In this document: positions 14,310 to 21,865 of the stretch, in pieces
How the letters are laid out: the number at the start of each line of letters is the position of its first letter
How positions within the stretch are numbered: the first letter of the stretch is position 1
Assembly: GCA_022822425.1 (NCBI GenBank)
Contig: JAJEBS010000244.1
Span: 1 to 43,794 of the forward strand
Reading direction: 5' to 3'
Length of the DNA: 43,794 nucleotides
Source of the DNA: Gemmatimonadota bacterium
GTDB taxonomy: Bacteria; Gemmatimonadota; Gemmatimonadetes; Longimicrobiales; Gaopeijiaceae
Program-made: the position numbers and the translations under genes
The notes under the pieces: generated by a model
What the model was told of the DNA's origin: nothing
Database searches by the model: none
The model's input: only the letters and a program-made list of their open reading frames with translations

Positions 14310-16805
14310 ATGGCCCCGACCACCACACGCTCCCGCCCCATGTTCACGGCCCGGCGATTCCACGGCAGAGGACGGAGACTTTTGCCGGCCACGCTCGTGG
14401 CGGTGTGCGCCGCCGCGTTCCTGGGCTCGGCCGCGCGCGAGGTCTCCGCTCAGGACGGGTACCGCATGCCTCCCGAGGAGATCGTGCGAATCCTCGACGC
14501 GCCCCCTCCCCCGTTCGTGAACGTCAGCCCGGACGGCGAGTGGATCGTCCTCACGGGGCGTCGCAGCATGCCCTCGATCGAGGACATGGCGCAGCCCATG
14601 CTGCGTCTGGGCGGCCGGCGCATCAATCCGGCGACCACCGGCGTCTTCGGACCTTCGACGGGACGCGACCCGGGACTGACCACGACCCTCTCCGTGATGA
14701 ACGTCTCCGACGGCTCGCAACGACCCGTCGACGCGCCGGAGGGTGGCTGGGGCGTGCCGCGCTTCGCCCCCGGGGGTGACCGGTTCGCGATCACGCGGAC
14801 CGTTGGCGACGGGATCGAGCTCTGGATGGGGAACGTCTCGGAGGCCAGCGCCCGCAGGCTCACCGGCGAGCGGCTGAACGGCGTGCGCGGAGAGCCCTGC
14901 GACTGGATGCCCGACGGGGACGAGCTGCTCTGCACCCTGGTGCCCTCGGGCCGCGGCCCCTCTCCCATGGCGCCCTCGGTCCCCGGCGGCCCGGTCATTC
15001 AGGAGGCCGAAGGAAGGACCGCCCCGGTGCGCACGTACCAGGATCTCATCGAGGACTCCCACGGCGAAGCGCTGTACGAGTACTTCGCCACCTCCCAGCC
15101 CGCCCTGGTCGATGCGGACGACGGGACCGTGCGCACGCTGGCGGAACCCGGCATCTGGAATCTCAGTGGTTCGCCCAGCGGCGCGTACATCCTCGCGGAG
15201 AGGACCGTGCGCCCCTTCTCCTACCTGGTGCCGGACTCGCGCTTCCCGAAGGAGCTGGAGATCTGGAGCCGGGACGGCGGCGTGGTGGCCGAAGTCGCGG
15301 CGATCCCCCTCGCGGACAGAGCTCCGATCGGAGGTGTGGAGGAGGGTCCGCGCGGACACCGCTGGATGCCCGGGGAGGACCACACCCTCATGTGGGTCGA
15401 GGCGCTGGACGGGGGCGATCCCTGGACGGAGGCGGAGCACCGCGACCAGGTGATGCGGCTGGCGGCCCCGTTCGACGGCGATGCCGCCGAGGTGGCGCGA
15501 ACGGCCCTCCGCTACGCGGGACTCTCGCGCGGCGAGGACGGTCTGGCGCTGCTGACCGAGACCTGGCGCCGGTCCAACATGGTCCGCACCTGGCAGATCG
15601 ACCTGGACGGCGGCTCCGAGCCCCGGGTGATCTGGGAACGCAACTCGCAGGACCGCTACGGCGACCCCGGGAGCCCGGTGACGCGGCGCGCGGGGAACGG
15701 TGAGTCGCTCATCGTACAGGACGGCGACTGGATCTTCCTGACGGGCGCGGGCGCCTCGGATGCCGGCGACCATCCCTTCCTCGACCGAATGAATCTCGCC
15801 ACCGGCGAGAGCGAACGCCTCTTCCAGGCCGCGCCCGGCAGCTACGAGTCCGTGGTCGCCATGCTCGACGACGACGGCCGCCGGGTCCTCACCCAGTACG
15901 AAACCCCGCTTGACCCGCCCAACTACTTCGTGCGCGATACCCGCTCCGAGGACCGCAGGCAGCTGACCCGGTTCGAAAACCCCCATCCCCAGCTCTCCGG
16001 CGTAACGCGCCAGTTCGTCACCTATGAGCGCGACGACGGGGTGCAGCTCTCCGGTACGCTCTACCTGCCCGCGGACCACGAGGAGGGAACGCGGCTGCCC
16101 ACCATCGTCTGGGCCTATCCCCGGGAGTACTCGAACCCCGACGTGGCCGGCCAGGTGCGCGGCTCCCCCAGCCGCTTCACGCGCGTGGGAGGCGCCTCAC
16201 ACCTCTTCTTCCTCACCCAGGGGTACGCCGTCTTCGACGGACCCACCATGCCGATCATCGGGGAGGAGACGCCCAACGACACCTACGTGGACCAGCTGGT
16301 GAGCGCGGCCGCGGCGGCCGTGGACAAGGTGGTTGAAATGGGCGTTACCGACCGCGACCGGGTCGGCGTGGGCGGCCACAGCTACGGCGCCTTCATGACC
16401 GCCAACCTGCTCGCGCACTCCGACCTGTTCCAGGCGGGCATCGCGCGCAGCGGGGCGTACAACCGCACCCTCACGCCCTTCGGCTTCCAGAACGAGCGCC
16501 GGACCTTCTGGGAGGCGGGCGACGTCTACTTCGCGATGTCGCCGTTCATGCACGCCGATGACATCAACGAACCCATGATCCTCATCCACGGGGAAGCCGA
16601 CAACAACTCGGGGACCTTCCCGGTGCAGTCCCGGCGCATGTTCCACGCGATGAAGGGCAACGGCGGCACGGCCCGCCTGGTGATGCTCCCCCACGAGAGC
16701 CACGGTTACCGCGGGCGCGAATCGGTGATGCACGCCGTGGCCGAGATGATCGAATGGATGGACATGTACGTGAAGAACGCGGGGACGCCGGTGATGGACC
16801 GGTAG
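14310..16805 (+). CDS. Secreted S9D peptidase, glutamyl endopeptidase-like
   Basis: 831 residues. The N-terminal export signal is long (basic region, then LLPATLVAVCAAAFLGSAAREVSAQ). A large beta-propeller follows, and an alpha/beta-hydrolase domain occupies the last 260 residues. The triad is S691 in GGHSYGAFMTANLLAH, D764 in GEADNNSGTFPVQS and H798 in HESHGYR. The GHSYGAFMTANLLAHSDLFQ block and the DNN(S)GTFP acid loop are characteristic of the CGEP/S9D group, which favours Glu at the cleavage site (family knowledge). GGAGAG precedes the start by about 6 nt. The 237-bp gap to the divergent peptidase must hold both promoters. Confidence 0.87.
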   Translation: MAPTTTRSRPMFTARRFHGRGRRLLPATLVAVCAAAFLGSAAREVSAQDGYRMPPEEIVRILDAPPPPFVNVSPDGEWIVLTGRRSMPSIEDMAQPMLRLGGRRINPATTGVFGPSTGRDPGLTTTLSVMNVSDGSQRPVDAPEGGWGVPRFAPGGDRFAITRTVGDGIELWMGNVSEASARRLTGERLNGVRGEPCDWMPDGDELLCTLVPSGRGPSPMAPSVPGGPVIQEAEGRTAPVRTYQDLIEDSHGEALYEYFATSQPALVDADDGTVRTLAEPGIWNLSGSPSGAYILAERTVRPFSYLVPDSRFPKELEIWSRDGGVVAEVAAIPLADRAPIGGVEEGPRGHRWMPGEDHTLMWVEALDGGDPWTEAEHRDQVMRLAAPFDGDAAEVARTALRYAGLSRGEDGLALLTETWRRSNMVRTWQIDLDGGSEPRVIWERNSQDRYGDPGSPVTRRAGNGESLIVQDGDWIFLTGAGASDAGDHPFLDRMNLATGESERLFQAAPGSYESVVAMLDDDGRRVLTQYETPLDPPNYFVRDTRSEDRRQLTRFENPHPQLSGVTRQFVTYERDDGVQLSGTLYLPADHEEGTRLPTIVWAYPREYSNPDVAGQVRGSPSRFTRVGGASHLFFLTQGYAVFDGPTMPIIGEETPNDTYVDQLVSAAAAAVDKVVEMGVTDRDRVGVGGHSYGAFMTANLLAHSDLFQAGIARSGAYNRTLTPFGFQNERRTFWEAGDVYFAMSPFMHADDINEPMILIHGEADNNSGTFPVQSRRMFHAMKGNGGTARLVMLPHESHGYRGRESVMHAVAEMIEWMDMYVKNAGTPVMDR

Positions 16806-16808
16806 GGG

Positions 16809-17732
16809 GTGGGCGAACCGCTGGAGGCCGTCGCCCGGCGTTGCTTTGAGTCGGAAGAGGCGAAGAGGCGGGAAGCCGCGCGAAAGCGGAAGAGCACCGA
16901 TGAGGACCTCCGGGAATTCTACGGCTGCGCCTTGCCCGTACTCCAGTTCGCCGGCTTGTGGTTGGTCTCGGGCTTGCTGCTGGGATCCGGTATCGCGGGT
17001 TTCCTGACGGCCGGGATAACGCTGACGCTCCTGCGTTTCATCCCGTCGCACCTGCGTGCGTCCCGCCGCCTCAGGGCTTTCCAGGCCGGCGAGTCGAGCG
17101 TGGTCCTGGACGTGTACCGATTCGCCGTGGACGAATTCCGCGGGCAGGTCGAGGGACACAGGGCGCGCACCCTGGGGAGCGGATCCGAATGGGGTGCCGC
17201 TCGCGCCGAGCTCGCCGGGGCCGTGGACGACGCCCACCGTTCAATGGCCTACTGGCGGGCCCGTCTGAGCCAGGATCCCGACAATCGGACGTTCGCCGGC
17301 CAGTTGAAGACGGCGACCGGACTGCATGCCAAGCTCCGCTCAGCCCTCGGCAAGCTCGACGGACGGGCCGATGTCCTGCGCAGGTTCTATAACGACTGCG
17401 AGGCCAGAATCACGGTCATGGACCGCTGCAACCGCGACATCGAGGAGACCCGTCGGCTCGACCGGTTGTCGGGAGCCGCCGACATGGTGATCGCCGGCGC
17501 CGAGACGGCGCTGGCGGGGATCGGCGCAAGCTTCGTGCGCGAGGCGCAGCAGGTCGGGGAGGTGCTTGGATCCTTCGAACGCCTGCAGCTGAAATCGCTC
17601 GCGGGCGAGGCGCCGCTGGACGACATCGAGTTCCTGGCGGACCGGATTAACGAGTCCTCCGAAGCGGAATTCGCCACCGTCGAGCGATTGAGTCGGACGA
17701 TGGGCGAGTTCGGCGGTCCGGGCGGGGGGTGA
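16809..17732 (+). CDS. Membrane protein with long cytosolic coiled coil, unknown family
   Basis: 307 residues. A charged N terminus (ESEEAKRREAARKRKSTDEDL) precedes two closely spaced transmembrane segments (about 41-70, GLWLVSGLLLGSGIAGFLTAGITLTLLRF). The remaining 230 residues are helical and charged, probably coiled coil. GTG start 3 nt after the S9D peptidase stop, which suggests one transcript, though the function need not be related. It could be a stress or envelope scaffold. It lies next to the accessory island, and I cannot say whether it belongs to it. Confidence 0.65.
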   Translation: MGEPLEAVARRCFESEEAKRREAARKRKSTDEDLREFYGCALPVLQFAGLWLVSGLLLGSGIAGFLTAGITLTLLRFIPSHLRASRRLRAFQAGESSVVLDVYRFAVDEFRGQVEGHRARTLGSGSEWGAARAELAGAVDDAHRSMAYWRARLSQDPDNRTFAGQLKTATGLHAKLRSALGKLDGRADVLRRFYNDCEARITVMDRCNRDIEETRRLDRLSGAADMVIAGAETALAGIGASFVREAQQVGEVLGSFERLQLKSLAGEAPLDDIEFLADRINESSEAEFATVERLSRTMGEFGGPGGG

Positions 17733-17826
17733 GTGGGGCGAGGCGGACAGGGCAGCTGCGCGCCGGCCATGTCCGGCGGCCGCCGTGCTATCACCTCCTT
17801 GTGGTTGGCGGTCGGCCTCGCAATAC

Positions 17827-17862
17827 TGGACACTTCACATGACCAGTCATATCTTGTGTCCA
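17827..17862 (+). promoter_or_regulatory. Promoter embedded in a 36-bp dyad operator for the toxin-antitoxin genes
   Basis: The outer arms TGGACAC (17827-17833) and GTGTCCA (17856-17862) and the inner palindrome ATGACCAGTCAT (17839-17850) share one centre at 17844.5. A sigma70-like promoter lies inside it: TGGACA (17827-17832), 17 nt, TATCTT (17850-17855). The predicted transcript would start near 17862, about 24 nt before the antitoxin. Phd/YefM antitoxins usually repress their own promoter, so binding here would block RNA polymerase. Confidence 0.65.
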
Positions 17863-17885
17863 CATTGATGGTGGAGGGAAGAGCA

Positions 17886-18116
17886 GTGGCGCCGAGGACC
17901 ATGGGCGCGGCCCAGTTCAAGGAACAGTGCCTTGCACTACTGGATCGACTCGGCCCGGAAGGCCTGGTCGTTACAAAGCGAGGCACTCCCGTGGCGAGGG
18001 TATTGCCCTATCACCGGGAGCATTCCGGCCTGATCGGCATTCTTCGCGGAAAGATCCGCGTGCGGGGGGACATCATGACCACGGGTGTCCGCTGGAATGC
18101 CGATGCTGAATCTTGA
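17886..18116 (+). CDS. Phd/YefM-type antitoxin
   Basis: 76 residues. The N-terminal DNA-binding region is typical of Phd/YefM (MGAAQFKEQCLALLDRLGPEGLVVTKRGTPVARVLPY), where TKRG.P.A is the family core. The tail (LIGILRGKIRVRGDIMTTGVRWNADAES) should wrap the toxin. The GTG at 17886 has GGAGGG upstream; ATG 17901 is an alternative. The 3' end overlaps the toxin start by 20 bp. The operator/promoter dyad lies just upstream. It neutralises the PIN toxin and represses the operon (family knowledge). Confidence 0.85.
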   Translation: MAPRTMGAAQFKEQCLALLDRLGPEGLVVTKRGTPVARVLPYHREHSGLIGILRGKIRVRGDIMTTGVRWNADAES

Positions 18117-18465
18117 CACTCATGTCCTGATCCACGCGCTCAGCGGCGATCTGCGCGCGGGCGAGCGCGCGCTGCTGCAGGGCAACCGCTGGTCGATTTC
18201 GGGGATCGTCCTCTGGGAGCTGGCCAAGCTGGTAGAACTCGGTCGGGTGGAGATGGATCTCGACGATCGCGAGGTCGTGCGCGCCCTGAGCGGTCTTCAT
18301 GTCTGGCCCATCGACCTGGCCGTGGCGCGGGCCTCGACACGCCTGGATTTCCGCAGCGATCCCGCCGACGAGATCATCGCCGCCACCAGCATGGTTCACG
18401 GCGTTCCGCTGGTGACGCGGGATGCGGCCATGCGCCGCTCCTGCATGGTCCCGCTGGCCGGATAG
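18097..18465 (+). CDS. vapC: PIN-domain VapC-type toxin
   Basis: 122 residues, the usual VapC length. The four acidic PIN residues are present: D7 in LNLDTHVLIHA, E41 in LWELAKL, D91 in DPADEIIAAT and D109 in LVTRDAAM. These coordinate Mg2+ for RNA cleavage; VapC toxins often cut tRNA or rRNA. The upstream antitoxin overlaps the start, which fixes this as an operon. Starts at ATG 18097 and ATG 18103 are both possible. No inactivating change is seen, so the pair looks functional, unlike the rest of the island. Confidence 0.88.
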   Translation: MPMLNLDTHVLIHALSGDLRAGERALLQGNRWSISGIVLWELAKLVELGRVEMDLDDREVVRALSGLHVWPIDLAVARASTRLDFRSDPADEIIAATSMVHGVPLVTRDAAMRRSCMVPLAG

Positions 18466-18562
18466 CGGTTATCGACGGCTTGGAAGCGGGGATTACTCTT
18501 CCGGATTCTCCCCGCCCAGGTATCGAAGGAACGCGGGTTGGCGCCCGCTGGGGTCGCCCTGA

Positions 18563-18810
18563 TCAGGTCCCGGCGAGCAGCGCCATCACGTCCTCCCGGT
18601 TCGCCATCTCCTGCTCGCGTTCCAGAAACGGCCGCACGTCCGCGGAGACACCGCTCCAGGAGATCGCGGCGAGCCGTTGAAGCACCGCCCTCCGCCAACT
18701 GTCCCGGGTTAGGGGGACGATCCCGGCGTCACTTTGCGCAAGCGTTGAATTGAGCAGTCGGAGGTTGGGCGCCGGCCAGGTGGTGAGTCGACCACCAACC
18801 CCTTTTGCTT
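18563..18810 (-). pseudogene. Remnant of an AbiEii/AbiGii-type nucleotidyltransferase toxin (C-terminus)
   Basis: The minus-strand frame ends with a block resembling the C-terminus of AbiEii-family proteins: WRRAVLQRLAAISWSGVSADV followed by RPFLEREQEM and a short helix to the stop. The N-terminal nucleotidyltransferase domain with its GSxAxRxxRxSxDxD motif is absent, and the upstream DNA on this strand gives no matching frame, so only the tail is left. It lies about 100 bp from the VapC gene, tail to tail. I base the family call on pattern memory, not on a search. Confidence 0.4.
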
Positions 18811-18839
18811 CGCCACGCGCCAGCGTCCTACCTTCCTCC

Positions 18840-19064
18840 ATGTCCCATCCGAACATCATCACGCCCGCTCATGTCGGTCGCGATTCAGGGCGCTGGCCGC
18901 CAGTTCGTGCTCGCGTCATTCGCGCCGGTGCGTTAGCCAGGTTCGTGGTATTGGCCGTTGCCACCACGGCTTTGCTCTCGCAGGCACTCCACGCGGTGGC
19001 GTTGACCGCGCGCGAGTCACCAGAGGCCGCGTCGGCTGCGACTCCCTTCGGCTGTGGCCACTGA
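18840..19064 (+). CDS. Possible short membrane protein or N-terminal piece of a broken gene
   Basis: 74 residues from ATG 18840, with one good transmembrane segment (ALARFVVLAVATTALLSQALHAVAL) and a stop at 19062-19064. The next frame, which is coiled coil, opens at 19054 and overlaps by 11 bp. A membrane anchor followed by a coiled coil would be a sensible single protein, so this may be its first exon-like fragment separated by a frame break. There is no clear ribosome binding site. Confidence 0.3.
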   Translation: MSHPNIITPAHVGRDSGRWPPVRARVIRAGALARFVVLAVATTALLSQALHAVALTARESPEAASAATPFGCGH

Positions 19065-19605
19065 GACGATCTCTCTGCGAGGCACCATCTCCGGGATGCG
19101 GCGGCGCACTCAGGAAGCCGATAGCGTCGTCGAGCAGATCGGAAGGCATGCTCAAGAAGCGGGCGAGAGAGTTCGGAGCACGCTGGCGGAAGCCGAGAGG
19201 CAAGCCGACCAGGGGAGCCGTAACGTTCAAGGGTTCACCGCACAAGCCAGCGCGATGACGGAGGCGTTCGTTTCGATTCGCGAGTCGGCAGGGGACACCC
19301 AAGGCAGGATCACCAAAGTCGCCGACAGCGCCCGGTTGCTGGAGCAGCAGGTCGTTGCCATTGATGGCCGGCGGTTGTCGGAAAGCGTCGGTTCGGCTCG
19401 ACGCCGGAGCGATCAACTTGACTCCGCCTTGTCCGGACTGCGCGACCAATCAGGCAGGTTGGCCCAGCTCCTGGCCACGGCCAGCCAAGAGACGGAGCAG
19501 CTCTCCGAGGAGACGCGGGAAGCCCGGCCGTCCTGCTTCGCTTCGAACAGATGCAGCGCGATGACGCGGAAGCTGCCAGGGATACGGCGCGGGTCGATCT
19601 GTTGA
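19054..19605 (+). pseudogene. Coiled-coil protein, first frame of a split locus
   Basis: 183 codons from GTG 19054. Heptad-like, Ala/Glu/Gln/Arg-rich helix throughout (SGMRRRTQEADSVVEQIGRHAQEAGERV onward). Coiled-coil character stops abruptly near 19530, where the frame turns into PSCFASNRCSAM. The frame one base back carries the coiled coil on (LLRFEQMQRDDAEAARDTAR). This is what a 1-nt deletion, or a -1 frameshift, near 19525-19560 would produce. I therefore treat this and 19551-20657 as two parts of one locus, probably decayed. Confidence 0.5.
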
Positions 19606-20657
19606 TTACACAGGAAATGGTCCGTAGCGACAGCATGTCCTGGGGTAGCGCGGATGCATGGTTTGAGAGGTCCAGAGAGTTGGTCCGCGAAAGGGAGGTC
19701 GAGCGTCTCCGGGCCGAGAAGGCTGAACAGGACTTTGCCAGTGCAACGGCCCGCGCCGTCGAGGCCGAGCGTCAGCTGCAGAACGAGGGAGCCCCCCAAG
19801 AGGTCGTGCAGCGGTTGGGCGAGCAAGCGGCGGAGATGCGGGCGTTGAAGGATTCTCTTGCGCGCAGCCGGGATGAGCGGGAAAGGGCCGCCGTGCGAGC
19901 AGACTCGCTAGCGAGGCGGGTTGCCACGACTACTGACTCGCTGGAGCGCCAGGCCGCGGTGTCTGCGCTGGTAGGGCCCCTTGGCGAGGCCATCGCCGAA
20001 CGCGGAAGTGCCAGCATGGAAGAGGCAGATGAGGTCATTGAGCAGGCGGCACGCGCGGAACGTCTAGAAGACTCGTTGTCCCTCGCTCGCCAGACCATTT
20101 CCGCTTTGGACCGTGAGCTTCAGGACACCCGGGAGATGTTCCCCGACGATGCTGCGTCGGCCGTCGATTCCCTTCGAGCCGCCCGCCTGCAGGCGACCGC
20201 TCTTCGCCAGAGAACGACCCAGGCAGAGCAGGAACGAGACGATGCGCTCGGCAGGGCGAACTACTTGCAGACCCAAGTCGAGCAGTTGCGCCAAGGGACC
20301 GGAATCGATCCGCCGCCGTGCTGGCTCGATCCGGACGGTGATCCCGAGTACCTATTCCGCGTGGAGCTTACGGATCGCGGCATGAGGTTGTTCAATATCT
20401 CGCCCGTGCGTCGTACCGAGACCGACTCAGAGGCGATGCGTCACGCGGGTGCTATCGAGGAAGGCCGCGTGTACGATGCCGCTACCTTCCTGCGTCTCAC
20501 CCTGCCGTTCTACGAGATCGGCATCTCGCGGACGGTGCCGTTCGGCCCCATGGGGTGCCGGTTCTGGATTCGCCCGGTCGACCTGACGGGCGACCGCAAA
20601 GACATCTTCCGGGAAAGGGAAAGCCAGTTGTGGCGGCGCTTCTGGTTCCGATGGTAA
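19551..20657 (+). CDS. Coiled-coil protein with conserved-looking C-terminal domain
   Basis: Up to 368 residues. About 250 residues of coiled coil (ADSLARRVATTTDSLERQ and similar heptads) lead to a compact C-terminal domain of about 110 residues. That domain starts PPCWLDPDGDPEYLFRVELTD, continues GMRLFNISPVR, and ends GPMGCRFWIRPVD with a basic tail. The CW-D-G-P-EYLF-V-LTD and CRFW-V-D features recall an uncharacterised domain I associate with partners of MotA/TolQ/ExbB-like proteins in Zorya-like defence loci. That association is from memory and is weak. No MotA-like pore protein is found here. It may be the 3' part of a longer gene broken near 19540. Confidence 0.5.
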   Translation: MQRDDAEAARDTARVDLLITQEMVRSDSMSWGSADAWFERSRELVREREVERLRAEKAEQDFASATARAVEAERQLQNEGAPQEVVQRLGEQAAEMRALKDSLARSRDERERAAVRADSLARRVATTTDSLERQAAVSALVGPLGEAIAERGSASMEEADEVIEQAARAERLEDSLSLARQTISALDRELQDTREMFPDDAASAVDSLRAARLQATALRQRTTQAEQERDDALGRANYLQTQVEQLRQGTGIDPPPCWLDPDGDPEYLFRVELTDRGMRLFNISPVRRTETDSEAMRHAGAIEEGRVYDAATFLRLTLPFYEIGISRTVPFGPMGCRFWIRPVDLTGDRKDIFRERESQLWRRFWFRW

Positions 20658-21335
20658 TCGCCACCGTCGACTGAGAGGATATCGCCGACTCTTCGACTGG
20701 CCCTGCCGCGGCGAGCTCGAACCATTGCGCCCGTTACTAGCGGTCAACGTCGCGACGCAAGTATCCGTGCTTGACGCCATCTCGCCGCGGAGAGCAGGTG
20801 GAGCCAGGTTAAACATCAAGTGGGTGTTGCCGCAGGCTAGGATGGCCTCCTCCCAGGTAACGTCAAGCTGCCCGCTCGGTCTCTTCTGCCGTTGGCTGCC
20901 CACATGCCGCTGGCCACAGCTCCTCAGGTGCTCGGTGCAGGGTGTCCGGCGAGGATGCTCGCCCGACGCGATGAGTTGCGCGATCGTCTTCAACTCGACC
21001 GACTTCCCCACCCGCCTGGGTCTGGAAGCAGGTAGAAGCCGCCCGGCGCCAGATTCCCGAGAACGGTGGCCAAATACTCGAACGGGGGCCTTGCGCGCCC
21101 GGATCAGGTCCGGATCTCTTAGGATCCAGGTGTGCAACTCGGTCCACCCACCCGTTGGAACCGGGACCTTGAGGAGTGACCTGACCACGCCCGTTCGCGC
21201 CGCCGTTATGACCGAGCCCCATGACGTATCGTCGCCGCGCCGGTTGTGCGCACTGAACGCATGCTCAGGAAATCCGACTCGCTCCCGCCTCGAGCCCTTG
21301 GGACGCCGACCGAGGGACGGACGAACCGCACAGCC
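20658..21335. other. No credible gene; likely degraded DNA
   Basis: Nearly 680 bp without a supportable gene. A minus-strand frame across 20690-21180 contains some protein-like segments (VPVPTGGWTELHTWILRD, VELKTIAQLIASGEH), but these are interrupted by low-complexity stretches and overlap the end of the coiled-coil gene. It may be a frameshifted remnant. The segment also contains the left copy of the 42-bp repeat. Confidence 0.5.
21184..21225 (+). repeat. Left copy of a 42-bp direct repeat (decayed dehydrogenase 5' end)
   Basis: 36 of 42 bases match 22631-22672, which is the start of the alcohol dehydrogenase gene. The copy would read PVRAAVMTEPHD against MPVRAAVMTAPHE, but its ATG is ACG and homology stops after about 13 codons. 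Together the two copies bracket the two-gene cassette. Confidence 0.75.
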
Positions 21336-21365
21336 TTGACGCTGCCGTTCTGGATCGCTGAATAT
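21336..21365 (+). promoter_or_regulatory. Candidate promoter, possibly giving a leaderless mRNA
   Basis: TTGACG (21336-21341) followed 17-18 nt later by TGAATAT (21359-21365). Transcription would begin at about 21371-21372, essentially at the ATG of the first cassette gene, which has no ribosome binding site. This fits leaderless translation. The -10 box is a modest match. Confidence 0.4.
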
Positions 21366-21370
21366 TGCTC

Positions 21371-21865
21371 ATGACCACCCGGCTCTACACCGACGAGGAA
21401 CTCTGGGAACTGCGGACGCTCGCAAAGCGGGTGACGAACCCGGGAGCCCGCTGGTCCGAGAAGCCAGCCGAGAGTCCCACCCACAAGCAGCGAACCTTCA
21501 AGGCCAGGGCATCGTCCAAGGAGGACGTGGAAGCACGTTTTCTGATCTACGAGCGACAGAACCTGCTTGACGTGGCAGACTACTCGTGCGGGATCGTCTA
21601 CCTGTCTACTGGCGGTTCTCGACTCGTACTCGCCCGCTACAACGGGCCCAGCCACGAGCATGGAAACATCAATCACAGCCCTCACATTCACCGTGCTACC
21701 GAAACGGCCATCAGGAGGGGCCGCAAACCTGAATCCGCCGCGGAAGCGACCAATCGGTACGAGACCCTCGAAGGAGCGCTGGCCTGCATGATCGACGACT
21801 TCCACCTCTCGGGGATAAGCGCGACACCAGATCATCCGAGTTTATTCGATGGCTCTGAATCCTGA
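21371..21865 (+). CDS. DUF6978-like protein, first gene of island cassette
   Basis: 164 residues, soluble. After a charged N terminus the body has a compact pattern: RFLIYERQNLLDVADYSCGIVY, then LVLARYNGPSHEHGN, then HSPHIHRATETAIRRGRKPES and a C-terminal helix (RYETLEGALACMIDDFHL). The RYNG-HxH and HIHxAT features match my recollection of DUF6978, whose function is unknown. The His-rich centre could bind metal or nucleic acid. It overlaps the next gene by 17 bp. No ribosome binding site precedes the start; a promoter-like element abuts it. A toxin, antitoxin or defence role is only suggested by context. Confidence 0.6.
   Translation: MTTRLYTDEELWELRTLAKRVTNPGARWSEKPAESPTHKQRTFKARASSKEDVEARFLIYERQNLLDVADYSCGIVYLSTGGSRLVLARYNGPSHEHGNINHSPHIHRATETAIRRGRKPESAAEATNRYETLEGALACMIDDFHLSGISATPDHPSLFDGSES

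Noticed and set aside
14139-16079. 646-codon open frame on the minus strand
   Set aside because: It is antisense to the S9D peptidase, which has a signal peptide and complete catalytic triad. The translation is His/Arg/Gly-rich with no domain, as expected from the complement of high-GC coding DNA.
17733-17885. N-terminal extension of the antitoxin frame
   Set aside because: The extension would cover the promoter/operator dyad and lacks family similarity; the start at 17886 has a ribosome binding site.
18396-18698. Minus-strand frame with NPRSFDTWAGRIRKSNPRFQ
   Set aside because: Suggestive peptide but it overlaps the toxin 3' end and the AbiEii-like remnant, with no start signal or known family.
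20427-21188. 253-codon minus-strand frame with some protein-like segments
   Set aside because: It overlaps the conserved-looking end of the coiled-coil gene, lacks a start signal, and alternates plausible with low-complexity stretches. At most a frameshifted remnant.
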